DNA from: Rhodospirillaceae bacterium
GTDB lineage: Bacteria; Pseudomonadota; Alphaproteobacteria; Rhodospirillales; Magnetovibrionaceae
Reading direction: 5' to 3'
NCBI GenBank assembly: GCA_002732845.1
Contig: NVSZ01000032.1
Coordinates: forward strand, 5,838 to 12,606
DNA length: 6,769 bases
The position numbers were made by a program, and so were the translations under genes. Positions 1 through 6,769 of this stretch are shown here, one piece after another. The notes below the pieces were generated by a model. The model saw nothing but the letters and a program-made list of their open reading frames with translations, searched no databases and was not told the DNA's origin. Positions within the stretch are counted from its first letter, which is position 1. Each line of letters opens with the position of its first letter.

Positions 1-509
1 CGGTTACGCATTTTCAGCGCTTGGGCGTTGAATACAGTTTTGATGTTGATGTTCAGGCTCTGGATCAATTGTATTTTGATTTGCAACGTCAACTTCACCC
101 TGACCGCTTTGCCAGCTGTACATCCAAAGAAAAAGCGTTGAGCCAGCAACAGGCGACCGCCCTGAACGACGCTTATGAAATCTTAAAAGATCCGCTCAGA
201 CGTGCCGATTATATGGTGCACGTGCAAGGCATCGACGTTTTGCCCGAAGGTTGTAATTTGGTCCATGATCAATCCATTTTGATTGAAGCCATGGAAATGC
301 GTGAACGTTTGGAATCCGTTGAAGCCGTGGCCGATTTGAACGTCATTGCCAAGCAAAGCAAAGCCGCCATTGAAAAGGTCATCGCACAACTGTCCACTGT
401 TTTTAAGGACGGTGATGTCGAAGCCGCGTGCAAACTGACCACGCGCTTAAAATATCTTCATAAAATGATGGGCGAGGTTCGCCACGTGCGCGCTCGCCTG
501 ATGAGTTAA
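1..509 (+). CDS. hscB: Co-chaperone HscB (J-domain protein of Isc iron-sulfur assembly), 5'-truncated by window edge
   Basis: HscB is a J-domain co-chaperone that delivers the scaffold IscU to the Hsp70 HscA and stimulates its ATPase during cluster transfer in the cytoplasm. The J-domain signature HPD is encoded at 96-104, after the helix-II-like segment FDLQRQL, and is followed by a helix-III-like segment (NDAYEILKDPLRRADY). The C-terminal part carries the segment LIEAMEMRERLE, which matches the E. coli HscB helix that contacts IscU. The frame stays open to the left edge (codons from position 3 read VTHFQRLG). Aligned by memory to E. coli HscB (171 residues), the edge falls close to the E. 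coli start, but there is no ATG or GTG there. The TTG at 21 lies inside the conserved J-domain start and is an unlikely initiator. Many alphaproteobacterial HscB proteins have an extra N-terminal Cys-rich segment, so the true start is probably upstream. hscA begins 11 bases after the stop. Confidence 0.93.
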   Translation, partial: VTHFQRLGVEYSFDVDVQALDQLYFDLQRQLHPDRFASCTSKEKALSQQQATALNDAYEILKDPLRRADYMVHVQGIDVLPEGCNLVHDQSILIEAMEMRERLESVEAVADLNVIAKQSKAAIEKVIAQLSTVFKDGDVEAACKLTTRLKYLHKMMGEVRHVRARLMS

Positions 510-520
510 AAGGACCTCTT

Positions 521-2410
521 ATGGTGCAAGTGTTGCAAATTATGGAACCGGGCCAAACCCCAGACCACCAAGAAGGCGAAACAGATTTTGCCATCGGTAT
601 CGATCTGGGCACCACCAATTCGGTGGTTGCGGTCAGCACAAATAATGCGGTCGAAGTCTTAAAAGACGAAGACGGCGAAGCCTTGGTCCCGTCTATCGTG
701 GCGTATGCTCCCGATGGTTCTGCCATGGTTGGCGAACTGGCCAAACGTTTGCTGTTGATGCGTCCAGATTCTGTGGTCAGTTCCATCAAACGTTTGATGG
801 GGCGCGGTCCCAAAGATTTAAAGTCATTGGGCGGACAATTGCCGTTTGATTTGGCTTCGGGCGGCGAAAATGATGGACAACTGGTGCGCCTGAACGTGGG
901 CAACCAAGTCCTTACCCCCATCGAAATTTCAGCCGACATTTTGCGGGCCTTGCAAGCACGGGCCGAAGACCATTTGGGCGGCGTTGTGAAAAAAGCGGTG
1001 ATTACGGTTCCGGCTTATTTTGATGATGCTCAGCGTACGGCAACGAAAGATGCCGCGCGCTTGGCGGGTCTCGAAGTTTTACGTTTGGTTAATGAACCCA
1101 CTGCGGCGGCGCTGGCTTACGGGTTGGACAAAGATGCTGAAGGTCTTTACGCGGTTTATGATTTGGGCGGCGGCACATTTGATGTGTCGTTGCTGCGCAT
1201 GCAAAAAGGCGTATTTCAGGTGCTGGCCACCGGTGGGGATGCGGCGTTGGGCGGGGATGATTTTGACCACGCCATTGCCGACCATTTTCTGGCCGAACGC
1301 AAAGCCAAATTTGGTGACGTTGAATTAAGCTCAAGTGATGTGAAACTGGCCTTGATGACGGGACGCTTGGCCAAAGAATGCCTAACCGGTGTAGAAGACG
1401 GTGAATGGAGTTTGACCATTGGTGATCAAGTCTCGCAACACAGCCTGAGCCGCGAAACCTTTGACGGTTTGATTGCCTCTGACGTTAATCGCACCGTCAA
1501 AATCTGTCATGAAGTTCTAACCGAAGCGGGCTTTGATCCCGAAGATATCAAAGGCGTGGTTTTGGTCGGCGGGTCAACCCGCGTGCCATCCGTGCGCCAA
1601 GCCGTTGCCGATTATTTTGGCACCGATCCACTGGCTGATATTGACCCCGATCAAGTGGTTGCGGTGGGTGCCGCTTTACAAGCCGAAGCTTTAACCACGG
1701 GCTCTGACACTTTGTTGTTGGACATCACGCCGTTGTCATTGGGTTTGGAAACGATGGGCGGCTTGGTCGAAAAAGTGATCATGCGCAACACCCCCATTCC
1801 GGTGGCAAAGGCGCAAGAATTCACCACGTTCAAAGACGGACAATCGGCCATGGCCATTCATGTGGTTCAGGGCGAACGCGAAATGGTTGACCAAAATCGG
1901 TCACTGGCGCGTTTTAACCTGACCGGAATTCCAGCGATGGCCGCAGGTGCCGCGCACATTCGCGTGACATTCCAAGTTGACGCGGACGGGCTGTTGACGG
2001 TTTCGGCTTCCGAAGAAACCAGCGGCATTGAACAACAGGTCGAAGTCAAACCGTCCTATGGCCTCAGCGAAGAAGAAATGTCACAGATGCTGTATGATTC
2101 CATGGCGAATGCCAAAGGCGATATGGAACTGAGATTGCTCGGCGAAGCCCGGGTCGAAGCCGAACGCGCAATGAATGCGGTGACGTCTGCGTTGCAGGCC
2201 GATTGCAAATTGTTGAGTGTCGAAGAACGCGAAGCCATTGGTGAAAAAATGGACGCCCTCCATCACATTATCAAAGGCGACGACCGGGACGCGATTAATA
2301 CCGCCGCCGAAGCGTTAGATGCCGCAACCCAAGACTTTGCCGAAAAACGCATGGATAAAGGCATTCGGGATGCGCTGACGGGTGTTGAAGTAAGTGCTTT
2401 GAGTGACTAA
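521..2410 (+). CDS. hscA: Fe-S assembly chaperone HscA (Hsp70 family)
   Basis: HscA is the specialised Hsp70 that binds the LPPVK loop of IscU and uses ATP hydrolysis, stimulated by HscB, to promote release of the [2Fe-2S] cluster to acceptor proteins. At 629 residues it is slightly longer than E. coli HscA (616). Visible motifs in order: N-terminal leader with EPGQTP (9-14), typical of HscA rather than DnaK; phosphate-1 loop GIDLGTTNSVVAV (26-38); NEPTAAALAYG (191-201); phosphate-2 loop YDLGGGTFDVSLL (213-225); adenosine motif VVLVGGSTRVPS (346-357); hydrophobic interdomain linker LLLDITPLSLGLET (398-411); then the beta-sandwich substrate domain and a helical lid to the C-terminus. The end lacks the long disordered tail of DnaK. 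The ATG is preceded by AGGA at 511-514 with 6-base spacing. The neighbours hscB and fdx confirm HscA over DnaK. Confidence 0.97.
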   Translation: MVQVLQIMEPGQTPDHQEGETDFAIGIDLGTTNSVVAVSTNNAVEVLKDEDGEALVPSIVAYAPDGSAMVGELAKRLLLMRPDSVVSSIKRLMGRGPKDLKSLGGQLPFDLASGGENDGQLVRLNVGNQVLTPIEISADILRALQARAEDHLGGVVKKAVITVPAYFDDAQRTATKDAARLAGLEVLRLVNEPTAAALAYGLDKDAEGLYAVYDLGGGTFDVSLLRMQKGVFQVLATGGDAALGGDDFDHAIADHFLAERKAKFGDVELSSSDVKLALMTGRLAKECLTGVEDGEWSLTIGDQVSQHSLSRETFDGLIASDVNRTVKICHEVLTEAGFDPEDIKGVVLVGGSTRVPSVRQAVADYFGTDPLADIDPDQVVAVGAALQAEALTTGSDTLLLDITPLSLGLETMGGLVEKVIMRNTPIPVAKAQEFTTFKDGQSAMAIHVVQGEREMVDQNRSLARFNLTGIPAMAAGAAHIRVTFQVDADGLLTVSASEETSGIEQQVEVKPSYGLSEEEMSQMLYDSMANAKGDMELRLLGEARVEAERAMNAVTSALQADCKLLSVEEREAIGEKMDALHHIIKGDDRDAINTAAEALDAATQDFAEKRMDKGIRDALTGVEVSALSD

Positions 2411-2413
2411 GCC

Positions 2414-2442
2414 TTGTTTCCTGCGGAAAATCCCTGTAAATA
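2414..2442 (+). promoter_or_regulatory. Weak candidate promoter in the hscA-fdx gap
   Basis: In the 76-base gap between hscA and fdx, TTGTTT (2414-2419) and TAAATA (2437-2442) are separated by 17 bases, resembling a sigma-70 type -35/-10 pair with imperfect hexamers. It could give fdx some expression independent of the upstream isc genes. A small 5-bp hairpin (2417-2429) lies over the -35 element; it has no following T-run, so it is not a terminator. AT-rich gaps often contain such matches by chance. Confidence 0.22.
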
Positions 2443-2470
2443 TTGCCCAATAGATTGATTTATTACATTC

Positions 2471-2476
2471 GAGGAG
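2471..2476 (+). promoter_or_regulatory. Ribosome binding site of fdx
   Basis: GAGGAG is a strong Shine-Dalgarno match that ends 10 bases before the ATG at 2487. It supports that start and independent translation initiation of fdx despite the 76-base gap after hscA. Confidence 0.7.
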
Positions 2477-2486
2477 AACGACCCGC

Positions 2487-2819
2487 ATGCCTAAAATTAC
2501 TTTTATCGATGGTGAAGGCAAACGCACCGAAGTTGACGCCCCTGTTGGCCTGTCGGTTTTGGAAGTTGCTCACAAAAACGATGTGGACCTAGAAGGGGCC
2601 TGTGAAGGCTCTTTGGCGTGTTCGACCTGTCACGTTGTGGTCGAACAAAAATGGTTCGAAAAACTGGATGAAGCCACCGAAGAAGAAGAAGACATGTTGG
2701 ATTTGGCTTTTGGCCTGACCCACACGTCGCGCTTGGGTTGCCAGATTAAAATGACCGAAGAATTGGATGGCTTGGAAGTCACCATTCCCACCGGAACCCG
2801 CAACATGGCGGTTGATTAA
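2487..2819 (+). CDS. fdx: Isc-type [2Fe-2S] ferredoxin
   Basis: This is the adrenodoxin/Isc-type ferredoxin that supplies electrons for cluster assembly on IscU, in the cytoplasm. At 110 residues it has the usual length (E. coli Fdx 111). The four cluster ligands are visible: Cys39, Cys45 and Cys48 in the pattern CxxxxxCxxC ([10 protein letters not shown]), and Cys85 in RLGCQI. An acidic stretch follows the cluster loop ([12 protein letters not shown], 61-72). In this family that face docks redox partners such as IscS and ferredoxin reductase. The C-terminus ends with the RNM motif common to Isc ferredoxins. The start is fixed by a strong Shine-Dalgarno sequence. The position directly after hscA is the standard hscB-hscA-fdx order. 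A strong terminator follows. Confidence 0.97.
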   Translation: MPKITFIDGEGKRTEVDAPVGLSVLEVAHKNDVDLEGACEGSLACSTCHVVVEQKWFEKLDEATEEEEDMLDLAFGLTHTSRLGCQIKMTEELDGLEVTIPTGTRNMAVD

Positions 2820-2842
2820 GCTTCATCAGATACCGATATAAG
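2812..2842 (+). promoter_or_regulatory. Candidate promoter overlapping the fdx terminator, possibly for iscX
   Basis: TTGATT (2812-2817, within the last codons of fdx) and TATAAG (2837-2842) could form a -35/-10 pair, although the 19-base spacing is long and the -10 lacks its conserved final T. Initiation about seven bases after the -10 would fall near 2849, inside the left arm of the terminator hairpin. Such a transcript would lack most of that arm and should not be terminated. This is inference from sequence match only. Confidence 0.25.
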
Positions 2843-2877
2843 GGGGAGGCACTGCTTTGACAGGCCTCCCTTTTTTT
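2841..2877 (+). terminator. Rho-independent terminator after fdx
   Basis: GGGAGGC (2844-2850) pairs perfectly with GCCTCCC (2864-2870). After a bulged A, the stem continues with CTG (2852-2854) pairing with CAG (2861-2863), closing a 6-base loop. A run of seven T follows (2871-2877). The outer bases AGG (2841-2843) can also pair with TTT through one A-T and two G-T wobbles. This is a strong intrinsic terminator oriented for + strand transcripts, and it lies only about 15 bases before the iscX start codon. Confidence 0.88.
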
Positions 2878-2892
2878 ATTTGAGGATACATT

Positions 2893-3087
2893 ATGCACTG
2901 GACCGACATTTACGATATCGCCATTGAATTGGAAGACGCTCGCCCCGATGAAGACATCATGAAAGTGCGCTTTACCGATTTGTGGAAATGGGTGCAGGAT
3001 TTACCCGGTTTTGAAGATGACCCCGAAAAATCGAGTGAGAAAATTTTGGAAGCTATTCAAATGGCATGGTTGGATGAACGGGATTAA
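2893..3087 (+). CDS. iscX: IscX (YfhJ-like) Fe-S assembly accessory protein
   Basis: IscX is a small acidic protein that binds the cysteine desulfurase IscS and iron. In E. coli it modulates the rate of cluster assembly and competes with frataxin for the same IscS surface. The 64-residue product matches the family along its whole length (E. coli IscX has 66): an N-terminal MHWTDIYDIAIEL, central VRFTDLWKWV, then the acidic GFEDDPE and the C-terminal EKILEAIQMAWLDE. The ATG has GAGGA (2882-2886) six bases upstream. It follows fdx as in gammaproteobacterial isc operons, but here an intrinsic terminator separates the two genes, so expression must come from read-through or a separate promoter. 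I see no terminator after it. Confidence 0.95.
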   Translation: MHWTDIYDIAIELEDARPDEDIMKVRFTDLWKWVQDLPGFEDDPEKSSEKILEAIQMAWLDERD

Positions 3088-3110
3088 ATAAGGTGATTAA
3101 TCGTTCCCAT

Positions 3111-3140
3111 TTGATTGTTACCTCCATATTCACATAAGAT
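3111..3140 (+). promoter_or_regulatory. Candidate promoter upstream of the DUF599-mnmA pair
   Basis: In the AT-rich 80-base gap after iscX, TTGATT (3111-3116) and TAAGAT (3135-3140) are spaced 18 bases apart, each matching four of six consensus positions. The pair is well placed to drive the downstream DUF599 gene and mnmA. Read-through from iscX is an alternative, since no terminator is visible in the gap. Confidence 0.33.
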
Positions 3141-3148
3141 GATGAAGA

Positions 3149-3166
3149 TTTAAAAGGCTTTTTAAA
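3149..3166 (+). repeat. A/T inverted repeat enclosing the DUF599 ribosome binding site
   Basis: TTTAAAA (3149-3155) is the reverse complement of TTTTAAA (3160-3166), with GGCT as the four-base loop. The AAGG Shine-Dalgarno element of the next gene (3154-3157) straddles the left arm and the loop. The hairpin would end one base before the ATG at 3168. All pairs are A-U, so the structure is weak and could be fortuitous. Confidence 0.35.
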
Positions 3167-3167
3167 G

Positions 3168-3890
3168 ATGTCTGAAATTTCAGGAATTGATCTGGGTGCG
3201 CTCATCTGGTTTTTGGTGGTATGGAATGCGTACACCTATTACGCCGACAGTAAAAAAGGCTATGGCCAGACCTTATTGACGGTGATGCGCAAACACCGCG
3301 AGGTTTGGATGATGCGGATGTTGAAGCGAGAAAATCGCGTGGCTGACGTCACCATTATGTCGGCGATCATGCGAAATGTGGGGCTTTTTTCAACAACAAC
3401 GCTGTTCATTTTGGCGGGACTTTTGGCTATTTTGGGGTCCGTGGATAAAGCCCAGTCTTTGGTACAGGATTTGCCTTTTGTCTATACCGCCACGCGTGTT
3501 GAATGGGAATTGAAAGTCCTGCTGTTATTGATGATCTTTATCTACGCCTTTTTTAAATTTGCATGGTCTTTGCGCCAATTCAATTATGCCTTGGTTTTAA
3601 TTGGTGCCGCCCCGCCACCCGGTGAAACGGATACAGTGACGAGTAAAGAATTGGCCTTTGGCACGGCGCGTATTATTTCAGGGGGTGTTTTGAACTTTAA
3701 CCGAGGTGTACGGGCGTATTATTTTGGTCTGGCGGTGCTCAGTTGGTTTATTCATCCTGTCCTTTTTGCCGCGATTACCGTGTGGGTGGTTGCCGTCCTA
3801 TATCGCCGAGAGTTCCGATCGCATACCTTACATTTACTCGATAGCATCCCTGAACCCGAAGATTTGACTGATACAAACCATGAAACTTGA
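3168..3890 (+). CDS. DUF599 family integral membrane protein, function unknown
   Basis: I recognise this 240-residue protein as DUF599, a family of bacterial and plant membrane proteins with no established biochemical role. Four hydrophobic segments are visible at about 10-26, 71-90, 115-134 and 186-212, consistent with inner-membrane spans. Between the first two lies a basic, Met/Arg-rich amphipathic stretch ([15 protein letters not shown], 46-60). Other family-like features are the [16 protein letters not shown] helix and [21 protein letters not shown] (129-149), which holds the conserved aromatic/Arg segment. The tail is short and acidic (IPEPEDL). There is no signal peptide beyond the first span. 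The ATG at 3168 has AAGG upstream, at 10 bases. The stop overlaps the first 11 bases of mnmA, so the two are probably cotranscribed and translationally coupled. Coupling to a tRNA thiolase does not by itself reveal a role. Confidence 0.88.
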   Translation: MSEISGIDLGALIWFLVVWNAYTYYADSKKGYGQTLLTVMRKHREVWMMRMLKRENRVADVTIMSAIMRNVGLFSTTTLFILAGLLAILGSVDKAQSLVQDLPFVYTATRVEWELKVLLLLMIFIYAFFKFAWSLRQFNYALVLIGAAPPPGETDTVTSKELAFGTARIISGGVLNFNRGVRAYYFGLAVLSWFIHPVLFAAITVWVVAVLYRREFRSHTLHLLDSIPEPEDLTDTNHET

Positions 3891-5031
3891 CCTCCCTCAA
3901 AGTGCCTTTGCAAAGCCCCCGTCCGAAACCCGTGTGGTGGTTGCCATGTCCGGTGGTGTGGACTCATCCGTCACCGCAGCGTTGTTAAAAGAAGCTGGCT
4001 TTGACGTGGTGGGCGTGACCTTGCAACTGTATGATCACGGTGTCGCCATCGACAAACCCGGCACTTGTTGCGCGGGCCGCGACATTCAAGATGCTCGACG
4101 TGTTGCGGACCATATCGGAATTCCGCACTATGTTTTGGATTTTGAAGAGCGCTTTAAAAAACAGGTCATGGAAAATTTTGCAGACACGTATCTTATGGGC
4201 GAAACGCCAATTCCGTGCGTGACCTGTAACGACACCATCAAATTCGCCGACCTGTTGGACCGCGCCAAAGATTTGGGGGCTGTGGCCTTGGTCACGGGCC
4301 ATTATACGCGGCGTTTGGACGGCGCCGATGGGGCCGAATTGCACCGGGGCTGTGATCATTCCCGCGACCAAAGCTATTTCCTGTTTTCCACGTCAAAGGA
4401 CGCCTTGGACATGTTGTGGTTTCCGTTGGGCAATTGCACCAAAGACGAAGCGCGCGCCGAAGCCGTACGGTTAGGCTTGGACATCGCGCAAAAACCAGAC
4501 AGCCAAGACATCTGTTTTGTACCGGATGGAAAGTATTTGGATGTCTTGGAAAAACTGCGCCCCGGAGCCCTAGATCCCGGTGATATAGTGGATACTTCGG
4601 GCAAGGTCTTGGGCCGCCATGAAGGCATTGTCAAATACACCATCGGTCAACGCAAAGGTATTGGCATCGCCGCCGCAAATCCGCTGTATGTGCTTGAAAT
4701 TGATGCGAAAAACAATCGTGTTGTGGTGGGGGAAAAGGCAGATTTGTTGAAGCCGTCATTGACCATTCGAGATTTGAATTGGTTGGGCGAAGGTGGGAAA
4801 ATTCCAGATACGGGCTTTACCTGCAGTGTAAAGTTGCGGTCCTTAGCGCCCTTAATCAAAGCCCACATTATGCCATTGGATAACACGGGGGACAGCGCCG
4901 GGGACAACACCCGCGCCAAGGTCGAATTAGAAGAGGCTTATGCTGGAATAGCCCCCGGACAAGCCTGTGTCTTTTACGATGGGGAACGCGTTTTGGGTGG
5001 CGGTTGGATCGAAAAATTCGCTAAGAATTAG
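3880..5031 (+). CDS. mnmA: tRNA-specific 2-thiouridylase MnmA
   Basis: MnmA makes the 2-thio group of mnm5s2U34 in the wobble position of tRNA for Lys, Glu and Gln. It adenylates U34 with ATP and transfers a persulfide sulfur that originates from a cysteine desulfurase such as IscS. The 383-residue length is normal for the family. Motifs: PP-loop SGGVDSS (24-30) for [12 protein letters not shown] (44-52), as in alphaproteobacterial members; catalytic Cys116 in [11 protein letters not shown] (equivalent to E. coli Cys102); TGHY (139-142); DQSYFLF (163-169); second catalytic Cys212 in [12 protein letters not shown] (equivalent to E. coli Cys199); then GQRKGIGIA and the C-terminal beta-barrel ending GGGWIE. 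The ATG at 3880 lacks a clear Shine-Dalgarno sequence but overlaps the end of the DUF599 gene by 11 bases, suggesting translational coupling. The next ATG lies inside the PP-loop region and is excluded. Its 3' end overlaps the convergent mutase gene. Confidence 0.97.
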   Translation: MKLDLPQSAFAKPPSETRVVVAMSGGVDSSVTAALLKEAGFDVVGVTLQLYDHGVAIDKPGTCCAGRDIQDARRVADHIGIPHYVLDFEERFKKQVMENFADTYLMGETPIPCVTCNDTIKFADLLDRAKDLGAVALVTGHYTRRLDGADGAELHRGCDHSRDQSYFLFSTSKDALDMLWFPLGNCTKDEARAEAVRLGLDIAQKPDSQDICFVPDGKYLDVLEKLRPGALDPGDIVDTSGKVLGRHEGIVKYTIGQRKGIGIAAANPLYVLEIDAKNNRVVVGEKADLLKPSLTIRDLNWLGEGGKIPDTGFTCSVKLRSLAPLIKAHIMPLDNTGDSAGDNTRAKVELEEAYAGIAPGQACVFYDGERVLGGGWIEKFAKN

Positions 5032-6769
5032 ACGGCCAGGGTTTCGGCGGACTCGGTTCAATCATATCCAAGACTTCGGCAATCGCGGTCGGAATGTGTG
5101 TGCCGGGCTCGTAAATTCCGGCGACACCGACGTCTTTTAAAGCTTGATGATCAGCAGGCGGAATGATGCCGCCGACGATCACCGATATATGGTCCGCACC
5201 CCGCGCCCTTAATTCTTTGATGAGTTCCGGCACCAGTGTTTTATGCCCGGCGGCTTGGCTGGATACGCCAACCACATGCACGTCTTCGTCAACGGCGTCT
5301 TGCGCGGCCTCGGACGGGGTTTGAAACAAAGCGCCTAAAACCACATCAAATCCGGCGTCCATAAAGGCGGTGCTGATGACCTTGGCCCCCCGGTCATGAC
5401 CGTCTTGACCCATTTTCACCATCAATAATCTTGGCTTGCGATCACCATTGTCTTGGGTAAAGATTTTGACATTGGCTATGATGTTTTGGAAACCTTTGTC
5501 GTCTTTAAAGGCGTTTCCATAGACGCCGGAAATCGCGGTCGACTTGGCTTCAAAGCGGGTAAAAACATCGGCCAAGGAATCAGATATTTCACCAACCGTG
5601 GCGCGCGCACGGGCGGCATCGATGGACAGTGTCAACAGATTCCCTTCGCCGGATGTGGCGGCGTGGCGCAAGGCCTGTAAGGTTTTATCCACGGTGGCTT
5701 GATCCCGATTTTCGCGTACGGTTTTAAGGCGTTTGATTTGTGAGTCCCGCACGGCAGTATTGTCGACTTCTAAAATATCAATGTCGACTTCGGTTTCGGG
5801 CTGATATTTGTTTACGCCCACGACCACGTCTTCGCCCAGATCAATGCGCGCTTGTTTGGCGGCGGCGGCTTCTTCGATGCGGCGTTTGGGCAGTCCAGAT
5901 TGTACGGCCTTGGTCATGCCGCCTTGGGCTTCGACCTCTAAAATCAGTTCGCGCGCGGCTTGCGCCACAGATTGGGTCAGACTTTCCACGTAATAACTGC
6001 CCGCCAAGGGGTCAACCACATTGGTGATGCCGGTTTCTTCTTGCAGCACCAATTGGGTGTTGCGGGCGATACGAGCAGAGGTTTTGGAAGGCAGCGCCAA
6101 GGCTTCGTCAAAAGAATTGGTGTGCAGACTTTGCGTGCCGCCCAACACCGCCGCCAAGGCTTCGATGGTGGTGCGCGCGATGTTGTTGTATGGGTCTTTG
6201 GCGGTCAGCGATACGCCGGACGTCTGACAATGGGTGCGGAGCATTTTGGACTTGATGTCTTTGGGCGAGAACTCTTCCATCAGTTCGGCCCACAACAACC
6301 GGGCCGCCCGTAATTTGGCGACTTCCATAAAGAAGTTCATGCCGATGCCAAAAAAGAAACTCAGGCGCGGGGCAAACACATCGACGTCTTGTCCAGACTT
6401 AACGGCCGTGCGCACGTATTCAAGTCCATCGGCAATGGTATAGGCGAGTTCTTGAACGGCGGTGGCCCCGGCTTCTTGCATATGATAGCCGGAAATCGAA
6501 ATCGAATTGTACTTGGGCATGTGCTGGGATGTGTGCGCCATGATGTCGGAAATAATCCGCATGCTGGGCGCGGGCGGATAGATATAGGTGTTGCGCACCA
6601 TGAATTCTTTCAGCACATCATTTTGAATGGTGCCCGTCAGTTTTTCTTGGGGCACACCTTGTTCTTCGGCGGCGACAATATAACTGGCCAAGATCGGCAA
6701 TACGGCCCCGTTCATGGTCATGGATACGCTCATCTTATCCAAGGGAATGCCGTCAAACAGAATTTTCAT
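5021..6769 (-). CDS. scpA: Methylmalonyl-CoA mutase, N-terminally truncated by window edge
   Basis: This B12-dependent enzyme interconverts (R)-methylmalonyl-CoA and succinyl-CoA, linking propionate and branched-chain amino acid breakdown to the TCA cycle. The 582 visible residues cover most of the catalytic TIM barrel and the whole C-terminal cobalamin domain; about 130-150 N-terminal residues lie beyond the right edge. The Met at the edge ([20 protein letters not shown]) is internal in homologues. Visible active-site residues: Arg59 in [10 protein letters not shown] and His96 in [11 protein letters not shown], matching Arg207 and His244 of the Propionibacterium enzyme. In the cobalamin domain, [10 protein letters not shown] (452-461) supplies the Co-ligand His458 with its Asp456 and Lys452 partners, and VGG (531-533) follows. 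The middle SxL motif reads SSQ (503-505) instead of the usual SSL. The fused domains and intact motifs indicate the catalytic large-subunit type. A short Pro-rich tail overlaps the mnmA 3' end by 11 bases. No meaB or epimerase gene follows within the window. Confidence 0.96.
   Translation of the reverse strand: MKILFDGIPLDKMSVSMTMNGAVLPILASYIVAAEEQGVPQEKLTGTIQNDVLKEFMVRNTYIYPPAPSMRIISDIMAHTSQHMPKYNSISISGYHMQEAGATAVQELAYTIADGLEYVRTAVKSGQDVDVFAPRLSFFFGIGMNFFMEVAKLRAARLLWAELMEEFSPKDIKSKMLRTHCQTSGVSLTAKDPYNNIARTTIEALAAVLGGTQSLHTNSFDEALALPSKTSARIARNTQLVLQEETGITNVVDPLAGSYYVESLTQSVAQAARELILEVEAQGGMTKAVQSGLPKRRIEEAAAAKQARIDLGEDVVVGVNKYQPETEVDIDILEVDNTAVRDSQIKRLKTVRENRDQATVDKTLQALRHAATSGEGNLLTLSIDAARARATVGEISDSLADVFTRFEAKSTAISGVYGNAFKDDKGFQNIIANVKIFTQDNGDRKPRLLMVKMGQDGHDRGAKVISTAFMDAGFDVVLGALFQTPSEAAQDAVDEDVHVVGVSSQAAGHKTLVPELIKELRARGADHISVIVGGIIPPADHQALKDVGVAGIYEPGTHIPTAIAEVLDMIEPSPPKPWPSNS

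Noticed and set aside
21..23. TTG as the start codon of hscB
   Set aside because: It lies within the conserved J-domain beginning (FxxLG), and the upstream in-frame codons also look like HscB (HFQR), so the gene starts further left.
403..939. 178-codon open frame on the - strand across the hscB/hscA junction
   Set aside because: It is antisense to two clearly conserved genes. Its product is low in recognisable motifs and rich in Ser/Thr/Pro, as expected from a shadow frame.
2417..2429. Small perfect hairpin TTTCC-TGC-GGAAA after hscA as a terminator
   Set aside because: The stem is only 5 bp and is followed by ATCCCTG rather than a T-run, so it should not terminate transcription.
3985..4371. 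128-codon open frame on the - strand inside mnmA
   Set aside because: It lies wholly opposite conserved MnmA catalytic regions and has no recognisable domain or start signals.
5960..6313. 117-codon open frame on the + strand opposite the mutase gene
   Set aside because: The mutase reading on the opposite strand is fully conserved here. The + frame shows no family features and competes with other overlapping frames in the same stretch.
6767..6769. ATG at the right edge as the true start of the mutase
   Set aside because: Homologues are about 710-730 residues long, and this Met falls inside the barrel domain. Roughly 130-150 residues, including part of the substrate channel, would be missing.

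Overview
This window looks like a stretch of chromosome from an alphaproteobacterium, probably a member of the Rhodospirillales or a related aquatic lineage. The evidence is the alphaproteobacterial flavour of the HscB, HscA, ferredoxin and MnmA sequences, an Isc-type iron-sulfur cluster together with a large B12-dependent methylmalonyl-CoA mutase, and moderate base composition. All genes share the same codon habits, including heavy use of TTG for leucine, so nothing suggests recent transfer. I see no mobile element, CRISPR array, tRNA or rRNA.

Left part (1-3087, + strand): the tail end of an isc operon. It holds hscB (5' end cut by the window edge), hscA, fdx and iscX. HscB recruits the Hsp70-type chaperone HscA to the scaffold IscU. 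HscA then drives cluster release. Fdx supplies electrons for cluster assembly, and IscX is a small acidic regulator/iron adaptor of IscS. iscR, iscS, iscU and iscA would be expected just upstream, outside the window. A strong rho-independent terminator follows fdx, so iscX sits beyond the apparent end of the main transcript. A weak promoter-like sequence lies just upstream of, and partly overlaps, the terminator hairpin.

Middle part (3088-5031, + strand): a DUF599 membrane protein of unknown function overlaps by 11 bases the start of mnmA, the tRNA 2-thiouridylase. MnmA uses persulfide sulfur that ultimately comes from a cysteine desulfurase such as IscS, so its place beside the isc genes makes functional sense. 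A candidate promoter precedes the DUF599 gene.

Right part (5021-6769, - strand): most of a methylmalonyl-CoA mutase, convergent with mnmA and overlapping its 3' end by 11 bases. Its N-terminal portion lies beyond the right edge. It retains the substrate-pocket and cobalamin-binding motifs. One position of the cobalamin-domain SxL motif is Gln instead of Leu.

Overall this is mostly core housekeeping DNA. I found no convincing new system. The points worth checking are the fdx/iscX terminator-promoter arrangement, the coupled DUF599-mnmA pair, and the mutase substitution.
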